Part shown: one piece after another, positions 34,089 to 45,751 of the stretch
Position numbering within the stretch: position 1 is the stretch's first letter
Layout of the letters: each line of letters opens with the position of its first letter
Source: Thermomucor indicae-seudaticae
Lineage: Eukaryota > Mucoromycota > Mucoromycetes > Mucorales > Lichtheimiaceae
Direction of reading: 5' to 3'
Assembly: GCA_000787465.1 (NCBI GenBank)
Contig: JSYX01000053.1
Location: 31,284 to 95,283 of the forward strand
DNA length: 64,000 nt
The notes under the pieces: generated by a model
What the model was told of the DNA's origin: nothing
The model's input: only the letters and a program-made list of their open reading frames with translations
Database searches by the model: none
Position numbers and translations under genes: made by a program

Positions 34089-35557
34089 ATGAAAGCACTT
34101 TATTCGTCCGAAAATCTGGACATTGTGGATGGCCAACAGCAATTCTCACGGCATTTGTGCGATCGTCAATGCCATGTCTACAGCCTGAGGCCTGGTGAAT
34201 TCTATGTGTCCGAGCCCTATTATACGGCTAGCAAAGCGCAGGGAAAAAAGAGAAAGCGCGGTGACGATGACGGACAGCAAGCGAGCAGCCAAACCGATAT
34301 CTTGACAGCACTACATCACGTTCAAGTGGTGCGTCCGTTCTTGACGACTTGCTTGGCTGAGTTGTCTTCATTGAACTTTGAGTCTTTTCTCTCGCCCGAG
34401 GCCAAGACGCCGCCGCCCCAGAACGAAGAAGAAGATGCGGTGAACTTTCCGAGCCTGATTCCATTGGCGGAAGCTTCGCTTAAATGGCGCGTTTTGGACG
34501 AAGCAGATACCTGTGAGATAAATCAAGGTAAGACTGTGGGACCAACACTCAAAAAGAAAAACGCCAACTGAAAGAAAAGGTGTGTGGGGGATTAGATTTA
34601 ACAGAGATGGAGACATTGGACGTCTTTCATCGAATTATCAGCAATCCTGACCCAAAATTCTGCAAGACCTTGCAGTTAGAGGACCGTCACCGTTATTTGA
34701 TACCACCAAAGGCCACCTTTCTTATGGGCGACCTGTCGACCAGTATGGATGATCTCGTATCCCATGGTAAGAAGAACGTCCTAATGCGCTTCCATGACGG
34801 AGGGCTATGAATTAAGCGCGCTTCTCAGTAGCTCAGAAGAGTGGCAGGTTTGACCTGGTCGTGATTGACCCGCCATGGCCCAACAAGAGCGGTAAGTCTT
34901 GCTGACAGCGGGAGGATACCTTTTATTTTTTTTTAACTTGAACGCACGTTAGCCCATCGATCGTCGCATTATGAAACGCAAGACATTTACGATTTATTCC
35001 AGATCCCTATGCCTCGTCTGCTGCGGCCTCGTTCAACAAGTGATGATAGTCAAGCAGGCGGGATGGTGGCAGTCTGGGTCACCAACAAGCCCAAGTATCA
35101 TCGCTTTGTGACCGAAAAGCTGTTCCCTTCGTGGGGACTCAAGCATGCAGCGACATGGTACTGGCTCAAGGTCACAACCGCCGGGGAGCCTGTTGTGCCG
35201 CTGGACTCTCCTCATCGGAAACCCTATGAGCAATTGATCCTTGGCACATCCGATACCGAGTTTGAGATACCAAAGCAGAGAGCCATTGTCAGTGTGCCTT
35301 GCCGCCGTCACTCTCGCAAGCCGTTTTTGCAAGGTAGTAACATCTAGATATCTGTTTTTTTATGACCCAGGTGGACACCGTACCCCACTCACTGCCTCGC
35401 AGATATATTAGAACCGTATCTTCCAGAAAATCCCAGATGTCTTGAAATGTTTGCAAGATGCCTTATGCCAAATTGGACAAGCTGGGGTAACGAATGCCTC
35501 AAGTTCCAAAACCTGCAGTATTTTGAAAAGAAGAGGCAAGGAGAGACGGCAAAGTGA
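34089..35557 (+). CDS. METTL4-like MT-A70 adenine-N6 methyltransferase
   Basis: MT-A70 enzymes transfer methyl from SAM to adenine N6 in RNA or DNA. The catalytic motif is DPPWPNKS (near 34870), followed after an intron by AHRSSHYETQDIYDLFQIP, the order seen in the METTL4 branch rather than METTL3/14. Further conserved parts are GGMVAVWVTNKPKYHRFVTE, HAATWYWLKVTTAGEPVVPL and HRKPYEQLILG, and the family-typical ending CLEMFARCLMPNWTSWGNEC. The N-terminal 150 residues are less conserved and hold a Lys/Arg patch (GKKRKRGDDD), possibly a nuclear signal. About five introns. Early-diverging fungi are known for abundant 6mA DNA, but METTL4 proteins elsewhere also act on snRNA, so the substrate is open. 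Confidence 0.88.
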
Positions 35558-36035
35558 TGGATGCCACAACGCATAAGGCTGCGTTCCTGCGGGTCTAATT
35601 ATGAGAGCGAAAGTGCATCGTTCTCACCGTTCATGTGAAAATAACGACCATTGTCCAAATAAAATTGTTATCGCTCGTCCACGAAACTGATATAATGTAT
35701 ATATCACACCTTCCATTTTGTATCTTTATGTTTGTTTTATTTTATAAAGATAAACAATGGATTGTAACATGTGTGGGACTGGCTCTCGATGTTCATTGGT
35801 GCAAACAAGTTTTTCCGGCTGATGGGTCGCGTGGGGTATCGACATGAATGCCAAATAAGGCAGATAGTTCTCGGACCCAATCTAATTTCCTTTTTTGTAA
35901 CCAGCTTCCCTTTTGGCCTTTACTGCGATCTATAAGCTCGTGAAGTTTATCCGATGACTGCATAAATACGCAGCGTTCCCCCCGTCCCAGCGTTTCCAGT
36001 GCCCTTTCTTCTTTCTCACTTATACTAGAGACAAA
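35558..36035. other. intergenic
   Basis: Between two plus-strand genes; contains the 3' flank of the METTL4-like gene and the promoter of the dehydrogenase. AT-rich around 35690-35750. Nothing else supported. Confidence 0.45.
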
Positions 36036-37137
36036 ATGGTGACCGCGATGCAAATGACGGCTGCAAGCTGGGAGTCCAAGGGCTCCATCGACATGGTTAA
36101 CAAGGATGTTCCAGCATTGCAACCTGGCCAAGTTCTGATCCGTGTTGCTGCCTCTGGCATTTGTGGTGAGTTGGTTTATAAAGGGGGGGTGGGCAAGCAA
36201 GCGTTGTATATAACACAGATATAATATGTCAGGCACGGACCTTCACATTTGTCACGGCGAAACACCCCACGCGGCGCCCAAGGTGACGATTGGCCACGAA
36301 TTCGCGGGATATGTCGAGTCGATCCACCCAGAGACCAAGACGAGTGTATCGGTGGGCACCCTCGTGGCCGTGGATCCGAACGTGCCCTGTCATGCTTGTA
36401 CCTTTTGCCGCAACAAAAAGTATCACCTGTGCTTCAACTTGACGTGCATCGGCGTGACGACGAACGGCGGCATGGCCAAGTACGCTGCAGTGCCTGCGAC
36501 TGCGATCTTCCCTGTACCTAGCCACGTGTCGCCTGAAGTCGCGAGTCTGGCTGAACCTCTGTCATGCGTGATTCATGCGGTCGATATGGGTAATATCAAG
36601 AGTGGCGACCATGTGCTGGTGATCGGCGCCGGGCCGATCGGTCTTATGGTACTTGCGTTGTGCGCGACGGGCGGCGCGCGCGTCACGGTCGTGGAGCCGA
36701 GCGAGATGCGACGAGAAAAGGCGGTTGAGATCTTTGGTGCGGCAGAAGCTTTGCACCCGTCTGACTTGAAGGTGGGCGATCCCTGCCAAGGCGACGGGTT
36801 CGATGTGGTGTTCGAATGCGTTGGAAGACCAGAAACGATGGGAACAGCAGTGAATAGTGCCAAAGCTGGAGGAACGGTGGTCTGGGTCGGCGTCGCGAAA
36901 CCTGGTGTCACGGTGCCTGTCACTCCGTTCGATGTTTATCGCCGCGAATTAACAATCAAGTCGACATACACCAATCCGTTCGGTATGGACCGAGCTGTCA
37001 AGATCCTGGCTGACGGCAAAGTCAATTGGGCTGCCCTGATCTCGCACACGTTTACTTTGGATGAATTCGAAAAGGCGTGGGGTGTCTTTACATCTGGTAC
37101 CGGTCTCAAGGTCTGCGTAAGACCCTCTCTCGAGTAA
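36036..37137 (+). CDS. zinc-dependent medium-chain polyol dehydrogenase (D-arabinitol/sorbitol type)
   Basis: Two exons, about 345 residues; the intron splits GICG from TDLHICHGETPH. The catalytic zinc site is built by the Cys of GICGTD, the His-Glu of IGHEFAG and a later Glu. The structural zinc site is CHACTFCRNKKYHLC (C-X2-C-X2-C-X7-C). The nucleotide-binding motif is VLVIGAGPIGLMVLAL, then VTVVEPSEMRREKA; Glu at the end of beta 2 in position EPS favours NAD, but this is not decisive. Overall pattern resembles fungal D-arabinitol and sorbitol dehydrogenases that interconvert sugar alcohols and ketoses. Cytosolic; no targeting signal seen. Confidence 0.88.
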
Positions 37138-37512
37138 AAAAGTTTTTTTTTATTATCATCATACCACCCTCTCTTGTCTCCTGTATCTCTGCCATGTAAA
37201 TTACCCTTTCTTGCTTTCTTGTTAATATGATATTGTTGAAAACAATAATAAAAAGTGTCGCAAGCTTGCATGAGTGTACCACCAATCGCGTTTTTTTTTC
37301 CTCGATTAAGGTTATCTCCTTATTTGACAGTCAATCTTCCGAGGCAATTCGTTTATCCTGACGTCTCATGTTAGCATGTATAATGCAAAGATGGATTTCC
37401 ATATACAAGGCAGTGAGGCAAAGGAAAGAGAACCGGAGTGCGAAAGAATCCTGGATCGACAACTTTCCGTCTGTCGACATCGTTTTTGTTCCTTTTCCTT
37501 TTTTGCGTTTTT
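37138..37512. other. intergenic
   Basis: 3' flank of the dehydrogenase (an AATAATAAA-like signal near 37243) and the HEI10 promoter. Nothing else supported. Confidence 0.45.
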
Positions 37513-38966
37513 ATGAACGAGAAGGATACGGATATTCATTGCAACGTCATCCGTTGTCGAAAGCCACTGGGTCTCGAATCACAGGTGAAAGCAAAGTTCA
37601 ATGCGGGAATGGTATCTTTTGCTGACTTATTGTCCCCACCCAAGGCCTGTGTCACGTCTTGCTCACGTAAGCCCGCTCGCTCGCTCGTGGATTCCAGGAA
37701 CGGAACCATTGACAACATTATTTCTGCAGATATTTTTTGTCTTGATTGTGCCAATCGATCGTTTACGCAAGCACTCGTGTGTCCTGCATGTGAAACGAGC
37801 CTGACGCAAAGGTCTGAAAGAAAGAAGCAAGTAAAAGAAGCAAGGTGATCTCATTTTGTTTTTCTAGTGACGATATCGTTTTGACGCAGCTCAATCCGTC
37901 CGAAGAGTACAAATCGGTTTGGAAATTTGGCTCCCGAATGTAATAGCATTGTGATGTAGAACTGATCCTACTAAAGTCAGTACTTGCTGGGCTCCGTCCA
38001 GATGTGGTGATGGATATATGCAGTCGATCGATATCGTTCTACTATTATCAAATGTCTCAAGAGCTCTGTTTTCGTTCCATGGTCCAACAGAAACTTGAAA
38101 ACAGGTGCAATAGTCTTCAGGATCAAATGCGGGAAGCGCTTCGTGAAACAAACCGTGCACTCAAAGGTACGTAAGAAAGAGCCTGGTCCACCTGCTTTAT
38201 TCATGCAATAGCTTATCTTTAGTTCAACAGCGGAAAAGCAAAAGAATCTAGGTGACTTGTCATAGAACCTTTTTCGGCCTGCCTACAAGTCTAACGGAAA
38301 AAGGGAAGCTTTATCACGCGAACAGGAACAAGACAAAAGACGGTTGCATGATCTGCAGGCCCAATTGCAGGAGAAGTCGAGGCAGTTTCAGAAGCTGCAG
38401 GTGCTGGGCTCTTTATCTTTTTTGATCAACGCATTTGTGCTAATATGGGATTTGGTACAGACGATGTATGAAAAGCTGAAACGCAAAACAGTGACGCCCA
38501 GTATGCAGCAAACGTTCCAGTCGACCACCACGGTTGCTGCTGCTGCTGCTAATCATCCTGGTGCTGCTGAGCCAGTATTACAACCAAGCTATATACCCAG
38601 TACTTCAAGGAGCTCCTTTGTGACTCCATTTGTGCCTCCAGCCCGTATGAGGGACACTCCTAAGCCCAATCCTTACAATGCTCCCCAAGATTACAACCAC
38701 GTCATGCCGTCACCTATCATGAGACCCTCCATGGTAAGTGCCGTGTCTTTCATAGGAGAGGAGACCAAGTCCACTTATACACATCTTTAAAGAGCACTAC
38801 TGCGCGGTCTGTTGCGGAAGGGAGATACTACCACCACCACGGACCCAGATACGCTACGGTGGTTTCACCCACGGCTCAATCCGTTGCAACAAGTCGAAGC
38901 AGGACACCCATGCCCTCACCCCATAGACGACCCAGCTTTATGGCGCCTGCTACACCGCGACGCTGA
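37513..38966 (+). CDS. HEI10: HEI10/CCNB1IP1-like meiotic RING E3 protein
   Basis: Six or more exons. The N-terminal RING is CNVIRC at the start, ACVTSCSHIFCLDC (His restored by splicing at about 37665-37730) and LVCPACETSL. Directly after it comes SDDIVLTQLNPSEEYKS then VLAGLRPDVVMDICSRSISF, which closely follows the vertebrate HEI10 order. A coiled coil follows (QEQDKRRLHDLQAQLQEKSR), and the C-terminal third is a Ser/Pro/Arg-rich tail (RTPMPSPHRRPSFMAPATPR). HEI10/Zip3-class proteins are SUMO/ubiquitin ligases that mark designated meiotic crossovers on the synaptonemal complex. Its presence predicts a working meiotic programme in this fungus. The start at 37513 places Met 8 residues before the first zinc Cys, as usual. 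Confidence 0.88.
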
Positions 38967-39058
38967 AGAAAAAAATACCAAAACGTTGTTGATGTAGAAT
39001 GAAAAGAAACGGAATGCAATGATAATAAAGTAAATGCAATGCAAAAGATCTATACAAA

Positions 39059-39994
39059 TCAAACGCGCTTATAGAGACTTTTGGTGTCCTTGCCATGCGT
39101 GTCCATCCACTCCTTGACGTCTGCAACGAGCAGCGCCTCGTATTTACCCAAGGCACCGATCTTGTCTTTGCGCAGCATCTTGAACCCGTGGCGGCGGGTC
39201 AGGACCTGCTCGGCCTGGATCTGCATCTCGTTGGTGGTCGCGTACACTTTTTCGATCCCCTTTTCATGCGCCCAGAGCATCGCGCGATTGATCAGGAGCG
39301 TGGACAGGCCGCAATTCTGATAGTCGTGGTCGATCGCGAGTCGATCCAGGATGGCGGTCTTGGGTTCGGTGGGCTCGGCAAAGACCCTGGGTCGAGGAGA
39401 CGGCCGTGGCCGAAACACGGCAGGCACGCGACGCTCGCCAAACAAGCGTCGGCAGACAGCCGCGCCGATCTGCTGCCACGGCTTGCCTTGGTCGGGTCGC
39501 TTGTTCAGGAACCGTTTCTCGTAAAACGCGAGGGCGACCATGCCGCTGAGGACCTGGTCCACTTCCAAGACCCAGAAATGACTGAGGTTCGTGTCAAAGT
39601 AGTACCTGGCCGGGTCGCTGAGGTCGTTGGCCTTGGCTTCCTCGACGCGCTCCATCGCATCCCATCGTACGGTCTTGATAAACAGAAACGCGAAGCCGAA
39701 CGCGGCCCAAACTGCGGAAATCGCGAGTTTCAGGAGAAAGACGGACCAGAACTCGTTCTTGGCTGCCGCGACCGGCCCAAATACCATGGTCGGGACGACG
39801 GTCATTAATGCCGAGTAGCCGCCCAGCCAGATCACCCATGTCATGGGCGCCCAGAGCTTGGACCGGACGCCTTCGAGGACAAGACCGTAGTACGTTGTCG
39901 CAAACAGGTCGTTGACCGCATCCTTGTCCTTGTCCTGGTAACTGCGCAGAATAATTTTCGGATGGCGTAGATTGTCGTTGTTGGCACTGCTCAT
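39059..39994 (-). CDS. membrane-anchored GNAT acetyltransferase, NAT8/camello-like
   Basis: Single exon of 311 residues. An N-terminal segment (KIILRSYQDKDKDAVNDLFA) matches the first GNAT strand-helix unit. Two hydrophobic stretches (WVIWLGGYSALMTVVPTMVF and FLLKLAISAVWAAFGFAFLF) lie inside the fold, as in NAT8-type enzymes anchored in the ER. The acetyl-CoA region is LDRLAIDHDYQNCGLSTLLI followed by RAMLWAHEKGIEKVYATTNE. The usual Q/R-x-x-G-x-G/A motif appears as QNCGLS. The Met at 39994 was preferred to an upstream one at 40060. Substrate unknown. Confidence 0.8.
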   Translation of the reverse strand: MSSANNDNLRHPKIILRSYQDKDKDAVNDLFATTYYGLVLEGVRSKLWAPMTWVIWLGGYSALMTVVPTMVFGPVAAAKNEFWSVFLLKLAISAVWAAFGFAFLFIKTVRWDAMERVEEAKANDLSDPARYYFDTNLSHFWVLEVDQVLSGMVALAFYEKRFLNKRPDQGKPWQQIGAAVCRRLFGERRVPAVFRPRPSPRPRVFAEPTEPKTAILDRLAIDHDYQNCGLSTLLINRAMLWAHEKGIEKVYATTNEMQIQAEQVLTRRHGFKMLRKDKIGALGKYEALLVADVKEWMDTHGKDTKSLYKRV

Positions 39995-40208
39995 TGCGTG
40001 GAGAAAGAACCGAACGTTTCCGGCAAAATTGCAAGCATGAATGAGACGGACTTTCGGCAAAACATTTTACTCCAAATAGTACATAAACAAGAGGGGGGCA
40101 TAGAGAGCAGCATAATAATAATAGTACTAGTTAATAGTTAGCAACAGCAAGCCAAACACATAGAAAGGAAAGGACGCATAAAAAAGGGGCGGGGATAGAG
40201 AGAAAGAC

Positions 40209-43200
40209 TTAGAAGCAATAAAAGTGATTTGTGTTGTGGACAAGGACACCCTCCCCTCTGACCAGCAAAATGGGAATTCGGTAGACTCCGTCCTCGCCTT
40301 GTTGAGCATGCATCGATTCGCACAAGTCACGGCGAGAAGGAACTCGACACAGCAACAGTTCTCTGCCACGGTACTCTGTATGCGATAGCTTGATATCACC
40401 CAACCAGACCTGCAAATCACGCGTAAAGTTTTCTCCGTGCAGGCTGATCAGTCCTCCTTCTTCTTCGCTATGGGAAATATGACTCAAGGATGGGAACGGC
40501 ACCGTCGTCGTCGTCGTCGACTGCTGTTGACAATGATCCGGTGACCAGAATCGATACATTGCACAGTCTGTTAGAGAATTAGAAACGCTATTTCTTCATG
40601 GTATGGCAAATCCTCTGTCTCTCTCTCTCTTTACCTGTTCCTACGATCGTCCAGACAGCGGCGTCCGATACATCCTCTGACCAAAAGGTACCCATACCAG
40701 CAGCATGGCTTGGCCCGCCCTGGTTATTATTACTGTTTGGACCGGAAGACGACAAGGACATCCGTCGACCACGCCGAGACATGGCTTCTTGGGCAATAGA
40801 GATAGAATGGGACCGTCCACGGTTCAAGACCTGATGCTGTTGTCCTCCAAACGAAAACGCGTCGTTGCTCAAGCTATTCACTCGCCTTCGGATCATAGGG
40901 TCCTGGTGCGTGTCACTACTACTACTACTCAAGGGCGGCGAAGAGTAGTCGGACGACACTCGCCGTTTCCGGACAACTTTACCTCCTTCTTGAGAAGTGA
41001 CGACGTCCATGTCCCATGATGACCTGTAGAAAGACGACGTAGAAGAAGAAGAAACGGAAGGCGATGGAGGTGTGACCAGCTTCCGCGGTTCGGTCGTCTT
41101 GTGCATACCTACCATATCATTCAGACAGGCAAGGTAGGTGGCTGGCTGAACAGAGCGCGGCATCGTCCACATAGTCGTTCCGCTGGGTGGCTGCTGGTGG
41201 TTTGCCTGCCGATGCGATACGGCCTGGGTGGGATCGTGGACTATCTGGAGAGCAATCTTGTGAAGTTGAGATACGGGATCACCCAAAGCTTCGTCTCCAA
41301 ACTCGCCACCGCCGGCTGATATCTGAGGATCGTCAAACGTGCAGCGCGCGCCTCCGACGATGGTCGAAGCCTTCTCGACCTTGCGTATAATCATGACTGG
41401 ACTAACTAGGCCCGTGGTGAGACACTGAAGGACAACGTGCTGGTTGTAGTGAATGGGAATAGGTTGGTCGCTGGTGTTGCGCAAGGCAATGGCTGGTGGC
41501 GGTGGGTAGGGTATGCTGCGATTCAATAGGCTCGTGTTTTTGCCAATATAGTCCTCAGGCGTACCGCTGCGTTCACTTGGCGGGGAGCTCGTATCCACAA
41601 TCCAGATCACAAATGGATCCCAGCTTGTCGTCCGTGCCACAAAGCAAGTACCTTCAGCCGTCGAAAGGGGCTTTTGGGTTGGTTGGAAGCCAGAAAACGC
41701 AAAAGACGAGCCAGAAGATACTCCGAGATACTTTGTCGATACAGTCTGCGACCGAATCCGATTGAAGAGGGACACTGGAGTTCCATGATGGATGCACACT
41801 GGATATAGAGTCTCTGATCAGAATGATGTCATGTATATACACACACATACCCTTGATTACACAAGTCGTCTCACTCTTTTTTTGCACCCCACACTTACAA
41901 TCCATATTCTTGACGCTCTGACGCTTTTTACTCGGTTTGCTAATCACCTTGATTCCCTTGCTTGCCAGTGTGCCCAGTAGTCTGTTATCGCCCAGTTGAA
42001 TCCGCACTAAAGCTTCGACGCGCTTGCGTTTTTCATCCGCGTCGTTAATGTACAAGTTTTTGGACACGCAGCGACCTGCCGCCAAAGGGTCGCGCTCGTG
42101 GTCATGGCACCAGTCCACGCCACTACTACTGCCGCTCATCATTGTACGCATAGCCTCCCGGCGACCTCGCCCAGTTTCTGGGGGTCTTGTCGTCGTTGGA
42201 GGGGATGGGTGACTTGTCTGACCAGCAGTGGTTCCGGTTTGGGTGTACCATTCGATCTGACTTGCCTGACTCGTGGCTTCTCCCGTAATGGACACTGTCA
42301 AACGCGGTGGCAAATATTCTCTTCTGCCGTCTTCTTCAGATGGAACCCACCACGAGGTGCCCAAAAGGACGGCCGTGGGCGGTGGGCAGAGAAACCTGGT
42401 AGTCACTTGATCTCAATAACATGGCCGCCGCTTAGCTTCTGTTTGGTTGCTTACCGTTTCTCTGTACCATAACTCTTTTGAGCTACTTTGCTTGTCAGGA
42501 TCACGACTGTCTTTTCGCCAGCAGCAACAGGGTCAGGCGCTTGGAGATAACTTTGAATCAGGGGCCGCAGCTTGGCTGCACTCGCCTCGCTCGCCAGAAT
42601 GCGTGCGGTCACAAGTCCAGCCTTCAAAGTCTGAATGGTCCCCGACGGCTCTTGGTTATTGAATGATTTACTGCTACCGGCATAGTCTTCATCCTCGGCT
42701 TCAGGAATCGTGGGTGGACCAATTGACGAAGATAAATTTCGGGAGAACCCAGGACGCAGCGATAATCGACCGTACATGGAGCTAGGTGGAGTGGATACGA
42801 CTGGGGATTGAGGTGGTGAAGAAGAATGGCAAAGGAGGGAGTCGTGGGAATTGGTCCGTGCTCGATCGGTAGCCTAAAAAAATGCGCATTTCAGAAAGAC
42901 TTGTTTCTCTCTCTCTTTCTCTCCTTTTGTTTCGCAAACATACAGGAGGATCAATTTGAAAGGAAGAGTGAGAGTAATCCGGAAAGGAGGTCGATGGCTC
43001 TTGTTGTTGTTGCCAATCCATCTGTAATCCTAGGGGTGATTCGGTGATGCGACTGTCGGAAGGTGCACGAAAATCCAAGTCAACCGGGTTCTGGGAAGCA
43101 GGCCTGTCATCGTCCTCTTGCAATGACTCGAGGAAACTGGGAGTAAAGAAGCTAGGTGTCGCGGGTGAAAAGGGTGTTTCGGCGCTGTTGGTGGATGACT

Positions 43201-43906
43201 GCCTGCCTCCGCCTACCCAAGACTGTATCAGCTGGTGTTGGTTACGTTCATGGATGCTGCCCAGATCATTTAAGCGCATATGATTATTATCATGGTGGTA
43301 CGCCGTCTCGTCGTTTGAGGAGGAACCGGGAAATGGCGGGTTACTATTTCCATTTGTTTGCGCTACTAAAGTTGGAAGAGTGAAACTCATCTGTTTTTCC
43401 AGCGGATCATGGCGTCTCTCTTCTTCACTGCTAAAGGACGACAAGTCGTAGTTGAGATGCGAACTAGCAGTCAGGAGCGTGTTGTCGGTGTTGGATGACG
43501 AAGACGATGTGGACGCAAGAATGTTGTTGTCGGCTGCGACGGGCCGAGGATCACTGTTGTTCAGTAGAGAGTGATTGTTGACCGGATCGAATATGTGCAT
43601 CCCAACGTCGGACGGTGAAGGATTGTTTGACTGCTCTTCATGCAAAAGGCCGGCGTGCTGGTGAAACGGAGGCGTGATGATGTTCCACATATCGCTTTCT
43701 TGGTTTGAATAATGTACCAGTGACATCGATGCAGAAGCGGAAAACGGAGGGGGAGACCAAGGCCGGGAAAAGCTCGATGCTGCATCCCCACTAGCGCCAC
43801 CACCAGGATATTGTAAATCCTGCTTACGTTTCCTGCTGTTTGGCGGGGAAGACGACTGCGACGTAAACGTCGGCACGGGCCCGCTTCCTGTGTTGTGCTC
43901 GGCCAT
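40209..43906 (-). CDS. CSL (CBF1/RBP-J/LAG-1) family transcription factor
   Basis: Animal CSL is the DNA-binding effector of Notch; fungi have CSL (S. pombe Cbf11 and Cbf12) but no Notch. The first exon (about 320 residues) is Ser/Asn/Pro-rich and disordered, starting MAEHNTGSGPVPTFTSQSSS. Then comes the N-terminal Rel-like domain (KTVVILTSKVAQKSYGTEKR, FLCPPPTAVLLG) and the DNA-contact block ASKGIKVISKPSKKRQSVKN, with LFNRIRSQTVSTKYLGV. The beta-trefoil part includes VSPVMIIRKVEKAS and DPVSQLHKIALQI. The C-terminal IPT/Rel domain has ISLHGENFTRDLQVWLGDIK and ends LVHNTNHFYCF. Introns near 42880-42940, 42390-42465, 41795-41905 and 40575-40640 keep the frame. A long Ser-rich insert lies between the trefoil and IPT parts. 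Confidence 0.93.
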
Positions 43907-44742
43907 AAAACGCTGTATGTATCTCTGTTTTCTTTATTAGTATATCCTACTTTTCGTTCGAAAAGAGAGAAGGAAAGAAGGGGAAAGAAGGAGGAAAAAG
44001 TGCGGGGTAAAGTGCCCAACTTGGATAATTGACTGCGCGGGTATTCAATGGAACCCAATGACTTACCCTGTCACCAACTTTATCGTCTTTAACGGGTTCT
44101 TGTTCGTGAGCTGCTGTGGATCATAACATCACCTTTTGAAACGCATGATCGTCTGACATCCACGTTGATTGGGTAAATCATTCCCGCTTACATTCTTTTC
44201 TGTTGTAGAGAACATTCTGAGAGCTCTAGCTTTTGCCAGGCTGTCTCGCAGAATTAAGCTTTTCAGGTAGGTCTTTCTTGCCAGTTATGTATACCTCTCA
44301 ATCTCATTAAAGGAAAAATAGAAGTTCCTGGGTCATTCGTCACGTTGGGGTCCTCTATCGATACATACTTGGCCGTGTCTTAATCGTATATGGTCAGGTT
44401 ATACCGTCGCACGGTAGTACATGTGGGCGCTGCTTTGGAAAGAATGAGCGAAAAAAAAACCAAACAAACAGAATTTATTGCACAACCCGTCTTTTCGGGA
44501 TATCATCAATGCCATAATCCAAAAGATTAACTGATGAGTCTCCATATTTAACGTGTTTCGAAAATTGCAGTGGAAACACCTTTTGTCTCAAAAGTACCCT
44601 CCAGTGCGGGGTTGTCTGGTGCAACAGTGCACAAAAGAAAGCGCAAGTTAACGCGCTAACCTTTTTTGCCGTACAAGGACAGCACAGATCATTTTGTGAG
44701 ATTCTACGCATGTTAAGATATTTCTAAAGTTCTTCCCTTTCG
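43907..44742. other. intergenic upstream of the CSL gene
   Basis: About 0.8 kb with the CSL promoter and the 3' flank of the unknown coiled-coil gene. AT-rich, no supported gene or structured RNA. Confidence 0.4.
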
Positions 44743-45620
44743 TTACTTTTTCAGGGCGCAGGGAAGATAGACAATACGCGTCAAAGTCGCTGTAAAGAGG
44801 GTGCCTTGTCTTGTCAGGACTCTGTGGCGGTGGAGGCTCATGCGACAAACCTTAAATGCTTCAAGACGTTCCTCATCGAGCTGATCTGCAATGGTCGGCA
44901 CACCCGTAAGTAGAGGCTCTTTCTTAATGAGGCATAACCATGACGTACCTGTACTGGTGACGATAACCAATAACAATCGTCATTTGACCTCTTTTCCGAG
45001 CTTCTGGATTGCTCTGCGAGCATTGCATACTCCTATTTCGTGCTTGTATCGTTGGAGCGCGTCCACTTTTCGTTCCAGTCTCTGACGCTCCTCTTCCAAC
45101 GCAATGAACTCGTCAAGCGCTGCTTGCCAGTTGAATAGAACTGGCGGCTCACTTTGATGGAAGGGTTGGGCTTAGCTGATCTCTGGACAAAAAGAAACTT
45201 GCAGTACCTGATCTTTGCGGTACTTGCGCTTCCCATTTCTTGGCTTTCTTTTGATATTTCTGCTTCTTGCTCCAGCGCTTGAATCAGTCGGCCCACTGCA
45301 AAGTATGATTATTCGCGGTCCGCCGCAATTCAGCTTGATGCACAAACGTACAATGAGCGGCCACAACGTCAGTCTCCTGATCCATGCATGCCATAGCATA
45401 TTCCAGGTGCCCGGAGCAACCAATTATTGCTGCAGTAAACTGCTCATACGATAATCTACTACCCAAAGTCATTACAGGCATCTGTGATTATCCGTAAGGA
45501 TAGTACTAACGTAGCCTGTAGTCTGGCCCGGCGAAAGCGCTCAAGCATCGCTTGAATCTCATCCACGGTCGAACGTGTTTCCCTAAGCGCTCTAAAGAGT
45601 CTATGTAGCACATCATGCAT
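44743..45620 (-). CDS. hypothetical coiled-coil protein, five exons
   Basis: Not recognised. Splicing gives MHDVLHRLFRALRETRSTVD EIQAMLERFRRARLQAT, then RLSYEQFTAAIIGCSGHLEY up to DVVAAH, then LGRLIQALEQEAEISKESQE, then EPPVLFNWQAALDEFIALEE through ALQRYKHEIG, and a last exon ending TRIVYLPCALKK. Phases agree at each junction, which supports one gene of about 230 residues. The middle is a Glu/Arg/Gln coiled coil. Intron 1 (52 nt, GTTAGT donor) is the weakest call. It follows VMA13 on the same strand, 131 bp downstream. A subunit of a larger complex is a guess from shape alone. Confidence 0.55.
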
Positions 45621-45751
45621 TGCCACGTTAGGACCACCCAATCGATCCGCAGCTTATTCGCACACCTCTCCATAGCTTAGACGAAACAAAAAGGCATAAA
45701 CAAGATTGCGGAATTAACGAATTTATTCCAGGTGGAGGCCGCGTCATCACT

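Noticed and set aside
40588..41799. Possible separate gene of 403 codons
   Set aside because: It is the central exon of the CSL gene; splice sites at both ends join it to the flanking CSL domains.
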